Shown here piece by piece: positions 44,899 to 56,800 of a DNA stretch of 64,000 nucleotides (its first letter is position 1; every line of letters begins with the position of its first letter). A program made the translations under genes and the position numbers. The notes beneath the pieces were generated by a model that ran no database searches, was not told the DNA's origin, and worked only from the letters and a program-made list of their open reading frames with translations. The stretch is from Rhodanobacteraceae bacterium (GTDB lineage: Bacteria; Pseudomonadota; Gammaproteobacteria; Xanthomonadales; Rhodanobacteraceae): contig JAEUPP010000038.1 in NCBI GenBank assembly GCA_016790075.1, positions 1 to 64,000 on the forward strand, given 5' to 3'.

Positions 44899-47800
44899 GT
44901 GAAGCCCTGGCGCCGCCGGCTGCGTCGCGCACGCATCGCGCTGACCGTGTGCCTGGCCTGTGTCGTGATCGCCGGCGCCATGCTGGTCGGTTTGCTGCGG
45001 CTGTTGTTGCCGCAAGTGGGACTGCACAAGGCACGCGTCGAGGCGATGCTGTCCGAACAGCTGCAACGTCCGGTCAGTATCGACCAGGTGCAGGGTTTCT
45101 GGGGGGATGGCGGTCCGCTGCTGCGGCTGGACGGTGTACATGTGGCATCGCTCGACGTCGGCATTGCACCGCTGGTGATTCCGCAGGCCGAACTCGGCAT
45201 CGACTTTGGTGCCTGGCTCAGCAGTAGCCGGCGCTGGAGCGAATTCCGCATTGACGGTATCCGCTTGGATCTCCTGCGCGATGCGCAAGGGGACTGGCAG
45301 TTGTCCGGCTTTGCTGCGGCTGACGGCGACAGCGGCGACAGTCCCCTGCTTGCCTTGGGGGCGGTAGTGCTGCGCAATGCGCAGGTGCGTGTCGTTGATG
45401 CAGAGCAGGCGGTCGATGCGCTGGTACACATCAGCGAGCTGCGTCTGCTCAACGGGGATGGCCGTCACCGTATACAGGCGTTGCTGCGGCGCGATGCACC
45501 CAAAGCAGCGCCGCTGCAATTCGTTGCCGAATTCGATGCAGGATTCCGCCGCGGCGAGGTTAATCTGGGGGGCGAGGCGCTGGACCTCGGCCTGTTGGCC
45601 CAGGGTTTCAACTGGCGCGGCAGCACGCTGCGCGCGGGCAACGGACGGGCGCAGCTATGGGCGCGGATCGAACAGGCCGCCGTGGTTTCGGCCCATGCCG
45701 CGTTCGATCTTGCTGGTATCGAGCTGGCACAAACTGCTACGGGGCCCGGCAACAGCGCCAGGACGCTGACACTGTCGCAGCTCAGCGGATTGGCGCGTTG
45801 GCAGCGCGACGGCAGCGGGTGGTCGGCTGATCTTGCCGACTTCCGCGCAGCGCGCGTAGCAACGAATCCGGTCGCGACTGCGCTGAACTTGCGCCACGAC
45901 GGTGAGCACTATCGCTTGTCTGCGCCGACGCTGGATCTGACCAGTGTGGCCGCGTTGCTGCCGTTCCTGCCTGAATACAGCAGCGATTGGCCGCTGCGCG
46001 CTGCGTTGCAGGGCCAGCTCCGCGAAGTGGCTCTGCGCTACACCGGCAACGACGACTTTGACTACAGCGCGAGGCTTGAGGGGCTGAGCTTTCTCGCCGT
46101 GGACAAGGTGCCCGGGCTGAGCGCCGTGCAAGGGGAGCTCTACGGTGACCCGGCCGCCAGTGTGATTGAACTGCCGCCGCAGCAAGTCACCCTCAACTAC
46201 GCACGCAAGTTTCGCCAGCCGCTGCTGCTGCAGCGCCTGGCCGGGCGCCTGGCGGCGTTCCGCCTGGCTGAGGGCGGCTGGCGCATCGAGACCGATGCGC
46301 TGGACGTCGATGGCATCGGTTTCTCCACCCAACTGCGCGGCGGCGCCGAGCTGGTAGCCGATGGCGGCAAACCGTTGCTCGATGTCTACGCTGTCGTTTT
46401 GCCGGGCGATGTGCCGGCAGCAAAACAGTTCTGGCCTATCGGCGACATGTCGCAGAAAGCCATGGATTGGCTGGATCGCGGTCTGGTTGCCGGGCGAATC
46501 GACGGTGGCCGAGCGGTGATCCGTTGCGATCTCGACGACTGGCCGCAGCTCAATTTCGCCGGCCAGTTCAAGGCGCGCGTGGAAATCAGCGGCCTTACGC
46601 TCGACTACAACCCCGCCTGGCCGCGAGCAGAAGATGTCTCCGTTGTCGCCGAGTTCCTTAACTCCAGCATGCATGCGGTAGCCACTGGTGGCCGCGTGCT
46701 GGGCACCACGACCAAGCGCGCTATTGCCGATATCCCCTCATTCACAGGCGCCGTGCTGACGCTTGATGTCGAAGGTGAAGGCAAGGGCGCCGACCTGCTC
46801 AGCGTCGTCAACGCGTCGCCGCTGGGTAAACGTTTCGCCAAGGAGCTCAAGGGACTGGAGATAGGCGGCATGGCGAACGTGGCATTCCGCCTGCTGCTGC
46901 CCTTTGCTCCGGATAAGCCAAGTACGGTCAAGGGCGAGATCGAGCTGGTCGACTCGGCCATTGTCGCCAGGAAGTGGGACACCGATTTTGCCCATGCCAA
47001 CGGCAAGCTGAGCTTCAGCGATACGGGGCTGCGTGCCGGCCCGCTGGCTCTGGAAAAGGCGGGGCATCCGGCAGCATTTTCATTGCTGATCGGGGACGAG
47101 GTCGCCGATAGCGCCAACGTGGTCGAAGCCCATTTGCAAAGCAACCTGCCCATGGACATCGTGTTCCGGGGCGCCAACGTGCTCGAACCCTGGTGGCCGC
47201 GCTTCTCCGGGCGTTCCGACTGGAGTATCGCGGTAGCCGTGCCGCGCGGTGATCTGCCGACCCAGCTCAGTCTGCGCTCCGAATTGCGTGGCACGGCGAT
47301 CGACTTGCCGGCGCCGTTGGACAAGCCGGCGGGTGATGCAATGCCGGTTGAAGTCCGCCTGCAGTTGCCGATGGAAGGCAGCCCACTCGCGGTGAACGTG
47401 GCCGACGTGCTGCGCCTGCGCGCCAGATTGCCGGACGCACAGCAGGAGTTTGCCGGTGCGATTGCGCTGGGCGACACCCAACCCGAGCGCTTGCCGGAAG
47501 CGGGCCTCAGTGTGAGTGGTCGCGGCAAACGTGTTGACCTCCTCGGCTGGGCTTCCATCGGCATCGGTGCTGGCGCGGGGCCAAGCCTGCTGCGGGCGGT
47601 CGACCTGCGTGCGGACAAGGCCACGATAGGTCGACGTGAGTTCAGTGATCTGGGCCTGGTGCTTGCGCGCCAGCCGGATCAGGTCGGCATCAGCTTCAGC
47701 GGTGCGCAGTTGCAGGGTACGTTGCAAATTCCAACGGAAGATCTTTTCAAACGTGGTATTACGGCGCAATTTGAACATTTGCACTGGCTTGATCCGCCAC

Positions 47801-48807
47801 GCGCGCCGGGTATGCCGCCTGACGAGACCGATCCGCTTGATGGCGTGGCGCCCGCGGCGATTCCACCGCTGCACCTGTGGATAGGTGATTTTCGCCTCGG
47901 CAGTGCGAACCTTGGGGAGACGCGGCTGGAATCGCTGCCAATCGCCGGCGGCATGCGCATCGACCAGTTTGAAACCCGCTCCGACGACATGGAAATGCAT
48001 GTGCGCGGCCAATGGAGCGGCGACGGCCGGCAGCATCGTTCCGACGTCGATCTCGACCTGACTTCGGAGAATATCGGCCGCATGCTCGCCGCCCTGGGTT
48101 TTGCCGGACTGTTCGACGGGGGCCAGACGCTGATGCATCTCAACGCGTACTGGAATGGTTCGCCGGCCTCGTTCGCGCTTGCACGCCTGGAAGGCAAGCT
48201 TAAGCTCAGCGTGAGCGCCGGGCGCGTTCTCGATGTGGAACCGGGCATGGGGCGCTTGTTCGGTCTGTTCTCGGTGCGGGAAATTCCACGCCGTCTGGCG
48301 CTGGATTTCGGCGACTTCTTCCGTACGGGGATGAGCTTCACCTCGATCCAGGGTGATTTCGCCCTGTCGGGTGGCAATGCGCAAACCGAAAACCTGCTTA
48401 TTGCGAGCCCTGCTGCGGATATCCGCATCCGCGGGCGCACCGGACTCAAGCTGCGTGACTACGACCAGCATATGGTGGTCACGCCGCGGGTCGGTGGTGC
48501 GCTGACTGTCGTCGGCGCGCTGGCCGGCGGACCCGCGGGCGCCGCCGCAGGGCTTGCGATGCAGACGCTGTTCAACAAGGCAATCAATCAGGTCACGACC
48601 GCGCGCTACCACGTGACCGGCAGCTGGGAAAAACCCGAGATCACCCTGATTGCGCGCGAAGGCGGACGGCGCGATGCGCAGCGTGAAGCAGAAGCAGAAG
48701 CTAGCCCTGCGCCGCCGGCTGCAGGTGCGTCGACGCCCGTACCAGATCCGCCGTCACAGAACGATTCCTCGCGCGGCAGCGGCGAGGATGTGTTGGGAAC
48801 GTATTGA
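44899..48807 (+). CDS. yhdP: YhdP/AsmA-like inter-membrane transport protein
   Basis: YhdP is a TamB-family, bridge-like protein that carries phospholipids across the envelope. The GTG at 44899 gives 1302 residues, close to the typical 1260. It has an N-terminal membrane anchor (about residues 12-37, '[20 protein letters not shown]'), a long beta-taco body of the DUF3971 type, and an AsmA-like C-terminal part with '[17 protein letters not shown]', '[20 protein letters not shown]' and '[18 protein letters not shown]', which are conserved in the family. The last 80 residues are an Ala/Glu/Pro-rich tail. Between rng and tldD, as usual. Confidence 0.95.
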   Translation: MKPWRRRLRRARIALTVCLACVVIAGAMLVGLLRLLLPQVGLHKARVEAMLSEQLQRPVSIDQVQGFWGDGGPLLRLDGVHVASLDVGIAPLVIPQAELGIDFGAWLSSSRRWSEFRIDGIRLDLLRDAQGDWQLSGFAAADGDSGDSPLLALGAVVLRNAQVRVVDAEQAVDALVHISELRLLNGDGRHRIQALLRRDAPKAAPLQFVAEFDAGFRRGEVNLGGEALDLGLLAQGFNWRGSTLRAGNGRAQLWARIEQAAVVSAHAAFDLAGIELAQTATGPGNSARTLTLSQLSGLARWQRDGSGWSADLADFRAARVATNPVATALNLRHDGEHYRLSAPTLDLTSVAALLPFLPEYSSDWPLRAALQGQLREVALRYTGNDDFDYSARLEGLSFLAVDKVPGLSAVQGELYGDPAASVIELPPQQVTLNYARKFRQPLLLQRLAGRLAAFRLAEGGWRIETDALDVDGIGFSTQLRGGAELVADGGKPLLDVYAVVLPGDVPAAKQFWPIGDMSQKAMDWLDRGLVAGRIDGGRAVIRCDLDDWPQLNFAGQFKARVEISGLTLDYNPAWPRAEDVSVVAEFLNSSMHAVATGGRVLGTTTKRAIADIPSFTGAVLTLDVEGEGKGADLLSVVNASPLGKRFAKELKGLEIGGMANVAFRLLLPFAPDKPSTVKGEIELVDSAIVARKWDTDFAHANGKLSFSDTGLRAGPLALEKAGHPAAFSLLIGDEVADSANVVEAHLQSNLPMDIVFRGANVLEPWWPRFSGRSDWSIAVAVPRGDLPTQLSLRSELRGTAIDLPAPLDKPAGDAMPVEVRLQLPMEGSPLAVNVADVLRLRARLPDAQQEFAGAIALGDTQPERLPEAGLSVSGRGKRVDLLGWASIGIGAGAGPSLLRAVDLRADKATIGRREFSDLGLVLARQPDQVGISFSGAQLQGTLQIPTEDLFKRGITAQFEHLHWLDPPRAPGMPPDETDPLDGVAPAAIPPLHLWIGDFRLGSANLGETRLESLPIAGGMRIDQFETRSDDMEMHVRGQWSGDGRQHRSDVDLDLTSENIGRMLAALGFAGLFDGGQTLMHLNAYWNGSPASFALARLEGKLKLSVSAGRVLDVEPGMGRLFGLFSVREIPRRLALDFGDFFRTGMSFTSIQGDFALSGGNAQTENLLIASPAADIRIRGRTGLKLRDYDQHMVVTPRVGGALTVVGALAGGPAGAAAGLAMQTLFNKAINQVTTARYHVTGSWEKPEITLIAREGGRRDAQREAEAEASPAPPAAGASTPVPDPPSQNDSSRGSGEDVLGTY

Positions 48808-48907
48808 TGTGTTTGCGTGCGGCGGTTGCACGGCGCTTGCCTGTGATCGCCTTGTGGCCTACCGTTCCGGCCCTTATCTCTCCTGTTTCGCCTTAGCTGG
48901 AATACCG

Positions 48908-50350
48908 ATGAACTCGATGATCGCGCAAGCGAGTGAACGCCTGTTGCGCCCTGGCGGCCTGTCCACCACGGAGCTGGAGCGCGTGTTCGCGCGGTTGATG
49001 GGCCCCGGTGTCGATGCGGCTGATCTGTACTTTCAGCATGCGCGCTCCGAGCACTGGGTGCTCGAAGACGGCATTGTCAAGGAAGGCAATCACTCGATAG
49101 AGCAAGGCGTGGGCGTGCGCGCGCTAGCCGGCGAGAAGACCGGGTTTGCGTATTCTGATGAGATCGTGCTGCCGCAGCTGATCGAGGCCGCCGGTGCTGC
49201 ACGCGCGGTCGCCAAGGCGGGGGCGAACGGCGTGGGCCAACCGCTGGCGATTCGCAATGGCCGTGCCCTGTACCGGCCGATGGATCCGATCGACAGTCTC
49301 GACAGCGCCGGCAAGATTACGCTGCTGCGCGAAGTCGATGCGTTCGCGCGAGCGCTGGATCCGCGTGTGACTCAGGTCATTGTCAGCGTAGCCGCCGGTG
49401 TCGACACCGTGCTGATCGCCGCTGCAGACGGCACGCTGGCTGCCGATGTGCGGCCGCTGGTGCGGTTCAATATTCAGGTCATCGCCGAGCAGAATGGCCG
49501 GCGCGAAACGGGCAGCGCCGGCGGTGGCGGCCGCTACGACTATGCCGAACTGCTGGCGAACGGCCGGGCCCAGGCCTGGGCGCGCGAAGCGGTGCGGCTT
49601 GCGCTCGTCAACCTCGATGCCGTGGACGCGCCGGCCGGCAGTATGCCTGTCGTACTGGGTTCGGGCTGGCCGGGCGTGCTGCTGCACGAGGCCGTCGGCC
49701 ACGGACTTGAAGGTGATTTCAACCGCAAGGGCACTTCGGCCTTTTCTGGCCGCATCGGCCAGCGCGTCGCTGCGCCAGGGGTCACTGTTGTGGATGATGG
49801 TACTTTGCCCGGATGTCGCGGATCGCTCAATGTGGACGACGAGGGCGTGGCCAGCGAAAACACTGTGCTTATCGAGGACGGCATCCTGCGCGGCTACATG
49901 CAGGACAAACTCAACGCACGGCTGATGGGCACGCGCTCGACCGGCAACGGCCGACGCGAATCCTTTGCTCATCTGCCCATGCCGCGCATGACCAATACCT
50001 ACATGCTGGCGGGGTCGCGTGATCCAGCCGAGATCATTGCGTCGGTCAAGCGCGGCTTGTACGCGGCCAATTTCGGCGGTGGCCAGGTCGACATCACCAA
50101 TGGCCGCTTCACTTTCTCGGCAAGCGAGGCCTACCTGATCGAAGATGGTCGGATCACGCGGCCGGTCAAAGGCGCAACCCTGGTCGGCTCAGGCCCCGAG
50201 GTCATGACTCGCATCAGCCTGATAGGCAATGACCTGCGGCTTGATGAAGGCGTGGGCGTCTGCGGCAAGGACGGGCAGAGTGTACCGGTAGGCGTGGGGC
50301 AGCCCAGCCTCAAGATCGACAGCATTACGGTCGGTGGAACGGCAGCGTGA
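48908..50350 (+). CDS. tldD: Metalloprotease subunit TldD
   Basis: TldD and TldE (PmbA) together form a heterodimeric metalloprotease that matures microcin B17-type peptides and degrades CcdA. From the ATG at 48908 the product is 480 residues, the usual size. The zinc motif HExxxH is '[15 protein letters not shown]' at about residues 259-272, so this is the catalytic partner. '[20 protein letters not shown]' and '[20 protein letters not shown]' are both strongly conserved. A longer open frame upstream overlaps yhdP and was rejected. Its partner pmbA lies 600 bases downstream, separated by darP on the opposite strand. Confidence 0.96.
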   Translation: MNSMIAQASERLLRPGGLSTTELERVFARLMGPGVDAADLYFQHARSEHWVLEDGIVKEGNHSIEQGVGVRALAGEKTGFAYSDEIVLPQLIEAAGAARAVAKAGANGVGQPLAIRNGRALYRPMDPIDSLDSAGKITLLREVDAFARALDPRVTQVIVSVAAGVDTVLIAAADGTLAADVRPLVRFNIQVIAEQNGRRETGSAGGGGRYDYAELLANGRAQAWAREAVRLALVNLDAVDAPAGSMPVVLGSGWPGVLLHEAVGHGLEGDFNRKGTSAFSGRIGQRVAAPGVTVVDDGTLPGCRGSLNVDDEGVASENTVLIEDGILRGYMQDKLNARLMGTRSTGNGRRESFAHLPMPRMTNTYMLAGSRDPAEIIASVKRGLYAANFGGGQVDITNGRFTFSASEAYLIEDGRITRPVKGATLVGSGPEVMTRISLIGNDLRLDEGVGVCGKDGQSVPVGVGQPSLKIDSITVGGTAA

Positions 50351-50366
50351 ACACTGGGCCGTGGCC

Positions 50367-50909
50367 TTATCCACCCGCGTTGTCCGCCGCACCTTCAAGC
50401 AGCGTGCGCAGCTCGCGGAACAGTTCGCGGAATGCGTGGGGCGGCCGATTGTCATGGCGCTCGCTGCGTGCCTGGCGCGCGAGCTGGCGCAGGTGCTGGC
50501 GGTTGGCTGACGGAAATTGCTGCAGCAGTTCGCCCAGGGCATCGTCGCCTTCATCGATGAGTCGCTCGCGCCATTCTTCGATGCGATGCAGTTCGGCGGT
50601 TTCGCGGCGTGCGAGCTGGCGGTCGTGGTCCAGCTGTGCGCGCAGCGCGGGGAGTTCGTCCTCGTGCCGGCGCATGATCTTGGCCAGATACTGGATCTGG
50701 CGCTTGCGTGCAATTTGCTGCGTGATGCGGCGCGCTTTTTCGACTTCGCCGAGCAGGTCCTCGTCCAGCGCGAGCTGGCTGAGCTGCGCGTCCGTAAGAG
50801 CAACCAGGCGTTCGGCCAGCTCGAACACGGCCAGCGCGTCGCGGCGCCGCTGGCTGCGGCTGACGGCGTCATGATGGTCTTCAGGAAATTCGTCGTCGTG
50901 TTTGCGCAT
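50367..50909 (-). CDS. darP: Ribosome-associated protein DarP (DUF615)
   Basis: DarP (YjgA) binds late 50S assembly intermediates around the peptidyl-transferase centre. The ATG at 50909 gives 180 residues, all-alpha, with 'DEFPEDHHDAVSRSQRRRDA', 'FELAERLVALTDAQLSQLAL', 'ARKRQIQYLAKIMR' and 'PPHAFRELFRELRTLL' as in other DUF615 proteins. An open frame extending upstream past 50909 lies antisense to pmbA and was rejected. It is divergent from pmbA (39 bases apart), the same arrangement as in E. coli. Confidence 0.96.
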   Translation of the reverse strand: MRKHDDEFPEDHHDAVSRSQRRRDALAVFELAERLVALTDAQLSQLALDEDLLGEVEKARRITQQIARKRQIQYLAKIMRRHEDELPALRAQLDHDRQLARRETAELHRIEEWRERLIDEGDDALGELLQQFPSANRQHLRQLARQARSERHDNRPPHAFRELFRELRTLLEGAADNAGG

Positions 50910-50948
50910 GACGTGGTGCCGTGCCAGCAAAGAGTGAAAGGATAGGCT

Positions 50949-52310
50949 GTGAGTGCAGAGATCGCCAATATCGCCGACAAGGACGCCAGCCTGGCCGAGC
51001 TTGAACGGCTTGCGGAAGTTGCCCAGGACGTGCTCCGGCGCTGTCGGGCTGCGGGCGCTGACGAGACCGAGGTCGCCGCCAGCGTCGACGTAGGGCTCAA
51101 TGTCAGCGTACGTCTCGGCGAGACCGAGACTATCGAGCACACGCGCGACCGCTCGGTCGGCGTTACGGTGTATTTCGGCAAGCGCAAGGGTTCGGCCAGC
51201 ACGGCGGACCTCAATCCCGATTCCATCGCGAAGACGGTCGAACAGGCCTGCGCGATCGCGCGCTATACCGAGCTTGATCCAGCCGCTGGCCTTGCCGACG
51301 CCGCGCGCATGGCGCGGCGGTTTCCGGATTTCGACCTCTGGCATCCCTGGGATATTGATGTGGAGCGCGCGATTGCACTCGGTCTGGAAATCGAGGATGC
51401 AGGCCGCAGCGTAGCCGGTATCACGAATTCCGAGGGAGCTTCGGTGCAGGCAGGACAGGCGCTGGCCGTGTATGCGAACTCGCATGGTTTTGTCGGCTGC
51501 GAGCGCGGCACGCGTCATATGCTGTCGGTGTCGCTGCTGGCCGAGGACGCATCCGGTATGCAGAGCGACTACTGGTACGACTCAGTCCGCTCGCCCGGCG
51601 ATTTCCAGCCCGCAGCGAGCATAGGCCTCAGGGCGGCCGAGCGTGTGCTCTCGCGCCTGGGCGCGCAGTCGCTGTCGACGCGCCAATGCCCTGTGCTGTT
51701 CGCGCCGGAAGTCGCACGTTCGCTGATAGGCCACCTGCTCAGTGCCGTGAGTGGTGGCGCGTTGTACCGCAAGGCAAGCTTCCTGCTCGATGCCTGCGGC
51801 AAGCGTGTGCTACCCGAGTTCGTGGACCTGATCGAAGAACCGCATCTGCTGCGCGGGCATGCATCGGCGGCGTTTGATGCGGAAGGTGTCGAGACCAGGC
51901 GCAGCGCGCTGGTCGAAGCCGGGGTGCTGCAGCGCTATCTGCTGTCGAGCTACTCGGCGCGCAAGCTCGGACTCGAATCCACCGGCAATGCCGGCGGTGT
52001 GCACAACCTTGTCGTGCGCAGTGGTCCCGATGATTTTGCGGCGATGCTGCGCCGGCTGGACACGGGCCTGTACGTCACCCAGCTGATGGGGCAGGGGGTC
52101 AATGGTGTCACCGGCGACTATTCGCGCGGGGCTGCGGGCTTCTGGGTCGAGAACGGCGCTATCGTGTATCCGGTCGACGAAGTCACGATTGCGGCTAATC
52201 TGCGCGATGTATACGCCGGCATCGTGGCCATCGGCAACGATGTCGATCCGCGCTCGCATCTGCTCTGCGGCTCGATACTCGTCGAGCGCATGACTGTTGC
52301 CGGCGCCTGA
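50949..52310 (+). CDS. pmbA: Metalloprotease subunit PmbA/TldE
   Basis: Non-catalytic partner of TldD in the TldD/E protease. The GTG at 50949 gives 453 residues. Characteristic blocks are 'DVGLNVSVRLGETETIEHTR', 'VYFGKRKGSASTADLNPDSI', 'LLSSYSARKLGLESTGNAGG', 'LYVTQLMGQGVNGVTGDYSR' and 'GAAGFWVENGAIVYPVDEVT'. It lacks the HExxxH motif, as expected. zur follows after 24 bases. Confidence 0.96.
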   Translation: MSAEIANIADKDASLAELERLAEVAQDVLRRCRAAGADETEVAASVDVGLNVSVRLGETETIEHTRDRSVGVTVYFGKRKGSASTADLNPDSIAKTVEQACAIARYTELDPAAGLADAARMARRFPDFDLWHPWDIDVERAIALGLEIEDAGRSVAGITNSEGASVQAGQALAVYANSHGFVGCERGTRHMLSVSLLAEDASGMQSDYWYDSVRSPGDFQPAASIGLRAAERVLSRLGAQSLSTRQCPVLFAPEVARSLIGHLLSAVSGGALYRKASFLLDACGKRVLPEFVDLIEEPHLLRGHASAAFDAEGVETRRSALVEAGVLQRYLLSSYSARKLGLESTGNAGGVHNLVVRSGPDDFAAMLRRLDTGLYVTQLMGQGVNGVTGDYSRGAAGFWVENGAIVYPVDEVTIAANLRDVYAGIVAIGNDVDPRSHLLCGSILVERMTVAGA

Positions 52311-52334
52311 CCTGGCCTGCCGTCCGGATTTGCC

Positions 52335-52859
52335 ATGAGCGACTGTCACGACCACGATTGCGCCGACCACAAGCATGGCCGGCACGAACACCACCACGAC
52401 GCGACGTCCTTTGTTCGCGCGGTCGCTGCAGCCTGCGAAACACGCGGCCTGCGGCTGACGCCACTGCGCTTGCGTGTGCTCGAAATGATTGCAGCCAGCG
52501 ACAAGCCGGTGAAGGCCTACGATCTGCTGGACCGGCTCAAGGACGAGCGTGCTGGTGCGGCGCCACCAACTATTTATCGCGCCCTGGATTTCTTGCTGGA
52601 AAATAGCTTTATTCACAAATTGGAATCGATCAACGCCTATGTGTCCTGCCACCACCCGGAGGAGGCGCACCAGGTACCATTCCTGATCTGCGACACCTGC
52701 GCGAGTGCGGTGGAAATCTGCGACGATGGCGTTGCTGTCTTGCTTGCCCGGCAGGCGCGTGAACACGGCTTCCGGCCGCGCGCGCAGACGCTGGAGGTTC
52801 ATGGGCTGTGCGCCGCATGCCTCACTGCTGCGGAACGGGAATCGTCAGCCGCAAGCTAG
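52335..52859 (+). CDS. zur: Zinc uptake regulator (Fur family)
   Basis: A 174-residue Fur-family repressor with a His-rich N-terminus (MSDCHDHDCADHKHGRHEH and more His) that could bind extra zinc. The winged helix (about residues 35-95) includes 'LRLTPLRLRVLEMIAASDKP' and 'PPTIYRALDFLLENSFIHKL'. The regulatory and structural zinc site has 'YVSCHHPEEAHQ', 'CDTCASAVEICDD' and 'HGLCAACL' with two CxxC pairs. The Cys/His layout and lack of the Fur iron signature favour Zur. A Zur-box-like palindrome at 63.6 kb and TonB/MerC-like genes near it support this assignment. Confidence 0.9.
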   Translation: MSDCHDHDCADHKHGRHEHHHDATSFVRAVAAACETRGLRLTPLRLRVLEMIAASDKPVKAYDLLDRLKDERAGAAPPTIYRALDFLLENSFIHKLESINAYVSCHHPEEAHQVPFLICDTCASAVEICDDGVAVLLARQAREHGFRPRAQTLEVHGLCAACLTAAERESSAAS

Positions 52860-52896
52860 TGTGGTGTCTCACACATACCATTAAGCAGAGTCTGAA

Positions 52897-53709
52897 GTGC
52901 GCCGTGCAATGGCGCAGTCTTCCAGCTGGAGAGTAGCCCAGCCCGGCAACTATTGCTCCGGCCGGTAGCAACCGAAGCGGCGGTGTAGGTAACGAACCGC
53001 CGAAGCCTTCGGTGCAAAGGGTTGTGAAAGCGACTCGGCGAGCATGCAGGCCGTAACGAGAGGGAACGCTGAGTCGGCTGCTCAATACGGGATACACCGA
53101 GGTGGTCGATGCGGATCTGAGAGACTACTTCGGCTGCGTGCCGCACGCCTAGCTGATGCGCTGCCTGGCATGTCGGATCGTCGACCGCCATTTGCTGGCA
53201 CTGATTAAACAGTGGCTGGTGATGCCGGTGGATGAAGACGACGGTCGCGGCGGTACGATGCGCACGACGACGGCGATGGATGACAAGCGTGGCACGCCGC
53301 AAGGCGCGCCGATTTCGCCGTTGCTGGGCAATCTGTACCTGCGCCGCTTTCTGCTGGGATGGAAGGCACTGGGCCTGGAGCGCAAGCTGCGGGCTCAAAT
53401 CGTTTCCTGTGCCGATGACTTCGTCATCCCGTGTCGTGGCAGTGCAGCGACAGCCGATGCTGCAATGCGCAGCATGATGCAGAAACTGAAGCTGACGGTG
53501 AACGATGCCAAGACCCATACGCGCTGAATACCGGCGGAACGTTTTGACTTCCTGGGTCACACTTTCGGACGCTTCTGCTCAGCGAAGACTGGGCGGGCCT
53601 TCATCCACACGCGTCCGTCCGCCAAGAGCATTCGTAAGGTGGTCCGGACGATCCACGATTTCACCAGTCGACGCAGGTTGCAGCTGGATGAACGTGAGCG
53701 GGTGTGAGA
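52897..53709 (+). pseudogene. Degraded group II intron with reverse-transcriptase remnant
   Basis: A GTGCG, the 5' group II intron consensus, occurs at 52897, 38 bases after the zur stop, followed by GC-rich paired elements. A frame from about 53096 reads 'EVVDADLRDYFGCVPHA', a stop codon (53150), then 'LMRCLACRIVDRHLLALIK', 'DKRGTPQGAPISPLLGNLYL', 'IVSCADDFVIPCRG' and 'MQKLKLTVNDAKT'. A stop at 53525 follows, then 'RFDFLGHTFGRF'. These are the domain order of LtrA-type maturase reverse transcriptases. The catalytic YADD is CADD here, the N-terminal domain is missing, and the thumb/maturase domain is lost after 'RRRLQLDERERV'. A 3' domain V was not identified. Confidence 0.85.
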
Positions 53710-53814
53710 AATGCGGGCTAGCCTGACACTGGTGGTGAGGCATGACGGCAAGTTTGTGCGGTGCTGGAAGCGCACGGGGCACTGCCCGCACCGCATGCCT
53801 TGTTGAGTACAGGC

Positions 53815-53841
53815 GAAATGCCGCGTCGTGAGCGGCATTTC
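53815..53841 (-). terminator. Hairpin terminating the first S8 protease gene
   Basis: Inverted repeat GAAATGCCGC/GCGGCATTTC with a 7-base loop, 6 bases past the protease stop (minus strand). The stem ends in AAA/TTT, giving a short U-rich end in the transcript. Confidence 0.6.
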
Positions 53842-53847
53842 TGCGCG

Positions 53848-56800
53848 CTACTGAAACCTGCTCCTGAAAATCACATCGATGGCGCCGGCAGGGGCCGCCG
53901 GCAGCAGACACCAGCGATGGATTGTGCCCACATTTCCATTGGCTGAATCGACGACTTTCAAGGTCCATTGGCCTGACAATTCCGCGCCGGTAAAAGCGGA
54001 AAGCGGGGTGTCGGGTTTGTAGGCCGCTCCGACGGTGTAGGCTGGTGCGGGGTCTGCAGCGCAGTGGGTCTCCAGCATATTGCCAGCGTCATCATCGGCA
54101 ATCAGCAGCAGGTTGTCGCCGCTGCATCCGGAATCGCCAGTGTTAGGAGTGTTGCCTGGGCGCTGTAGCAGGGTCACCGTGGTATCACCCTTGCTCAGGC
54201 TTACGGTCAGATCGCCCACATAAGTGTGCGTCAGGTTCAGCCACAGCCGCAGGCGGGGTAATGTGCCCGTGGTGCCGACGCGTAGGCTGTCGCTGATGCC
54301 ACTTGCATCGTTGTCACGAATGTTGAGCCCTGGCGAGCGGCAAATCGCTGTCTCCGTCGTAAAGGAAAATACCGGAGACGACGGCGCTTCACCGCAGGTA
54401 TTGATGGCTACGACGCGCCAATAGTAGGTCGTATTGGGGCTCAGTACGGTTGTCGGGGTGAACGTGGTTGTCGTTACGGTCTGGTTTTCTACCAGGTTCG
54501 CGAATGCCGACGAGGTGGATAGCTGGAAACGATAGCTCAACGCCGCCGCTGCAGCGTCCCAACTGAAGGTCGGTATGAAGGTTATGCCGCTTGCATAGTT
54601 GGCCGGTGCAGTCAGCTGAGTAGCGGGCGGAATGGCGGGGGAGATATTCAGTGTCGCTGAGACCGAACGATCCAGCGCGGGTGATGTCGAGCTGCCTTGG
54701 ATAAGAAGACGGTATGAGCCTCCCGCGACGCCGCTCGTATTGTCGATCTTCAATGTGCTGTTTACAGCAGGGTTGGCTGGAACTACCGAGGCGGGCGTGA
54801 ATGTCGCGCTGGAATTTTCGGGCAAACCGGCGACGGACAGTGCGACTGGGCTGCTGAAGCCGGAGAAACCCTGTGCCCCGATCGTGAAATCTGCCGGTTG
54901 GCCTGCGCAGATGTCGCGGGCAGTTGGGGTTGCCCTCAACTCGAAGTCCGAATAGTTGAGGCCGACACGGAAATTGCCGGTCGCAGCGAGGGCGTATTTC
55001 TGCTCTCCCAGGGGTATGCTGATGCCGTTCACGCGAATCTGGTAGGCGCCGGCCGCCGGTGCGGAAAAGCGCACGCGCTGCACAGTGTTGCGGTTGTCAT
55101 AATTGGTAGTCGTTGTGTCAGCGCTAGGATTCGCGTTCCTCACACTGAAGTCAGGTGGCAGCTTTTGTGACCAGACCTCACCGTTGGGTGCGACCACTTC
55201 AAGGCGCAGCGAGTTAACCAGTGCTGGGTCTGCATTGACTGCTGCGGCCTCGTCGGTCCAGGTCAAGGTGACGTCAAACGGCGTACCTTCGGAGACGACT
55301 AGCGTGTGGTAGTCCCTGTCGCCGGTAATCAGCCCTCGCGGTGAGTCATGGATATACAGGCGGCTCGCATCGCCCTCGAAATGGAGTGAATCGTCCAGCA
55401 GAATGCGGCCGAAGCCTTGCGACTGGCCGGGGCTGGCGCCGGCGCCGGCGCCGCTCATCGTGGCGGCGCCGGAAATCAGGATGGCCTTGATCAGCGCGCC
55501 CGAGGGATTCGGAATGGCGTTGGCTGCGACCTTCTTTCCGGTCGGGTAGAAGCCGCGCTGCAGGTATTCGCGTACCAGGGCGGCAAGACCCGCCGCAGTT
55601 GGCGTGGCCATGGAGGTGCCGCTCATTGAGAGCGTGCCGCAGGCGTCGCGCTGGGCGGAAACGATGCCCACTCCTTGAGCCGTAATATCGGGTTTGGTGC
55701 GGCCGTCGATCGTTGGTCCGCGGGAGGAAAAGTCCGCCATCGCGTTCGCGTCGGATCCCCGGCCTGTCGCACCGACCGTTAACACGTTCTTGGCGTTGCC
55801 GGCTGCACCCATATTGTTGCCGGCTGGGCACCGTGTGCCGTCATTGCCAGCAGCAAACAGCACGAGTAGATCGGGGGCTTCCCGCATAATTCGGTCGGCA
55901 TCGCGGGTATATGCCCCGTAGGTAACGCGGCAGTTTGGAATGCAGGCGCCAAGTACGGTGCACCCAGCTCCCCAGGAGTTGCTGTGCAAACGAGCGCCAT
56001 TGTCGTAGGCGGCTTTTGCGGCGTGATACGGATTGCCATTCTGGGAATTGAGATAGAAAAGCGAGTTACCCATTTCCTGCATTACGAGCTTGGCGCCTGG
56101 TGCGGTTCCATCGAGATCCGTGTTGCCGCCCGGTGTTGTGAAATTACTGCAATCGACAGGGGCAGCGGGATTCTGGCCGAGGATAGAGCCGGCCACATGG
56201 GTGCCGTGGCCACCGTCGTCACCAGGCAGGCTACCCTGCCGATTTGACCACTTGTAGTAGGCGATGACCTTACGCGCGGCCTGATTGGGTTCGGCGATCG
56301 TCGGGCAGCTGCTGCCGGTGGTGCACGCACTCAAGGGCGGTGGTTGTGCGGTATCGTTGAATGAGCAATGGAGAAAATGTAGCCCTGTATCAAGCGCACC
56401 GATAACCTGACCGCAGCCGAACAGGCCATGATCAAATACCGAGCGCAGCGGTCGCGGGGTAACGATATTGCTCTGGTGCAGCCAGCCGGCCTGGGAGTTC
56501 TCCAGGCGTGCAGGCAGGCGCAGGCCGACAGCGATGACCTCGTCGTTGAGTGCAAGTTGCTTGATGCTGGTACTGAGCTGTGTGCTATCGAAACGGGCAA
56601 TAAAACGCGACTCGCCGCCCGATTCCACGTGGCGTACGTCAGTCAAGCCCGCAATCGCCTGCACGGTGCTTTGTAGTTCAAGGCGTTTTGCGGTATCCAC
56701 GAGGCTGATCTCAAGCTCGTCGCTGCCAAGCGCTTGCGCGAGGTTGCCGTGTTGCAACTCGTTGGCGATGTTCGGATCGATCTTGAATGCCGGCAGGAAT

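Noticed and set aside
47080-48612. Leftward 510-codon open frame inside yhdP
   Set aside because: Antisense shadow; YhdP blocks are clear on the plus strand.
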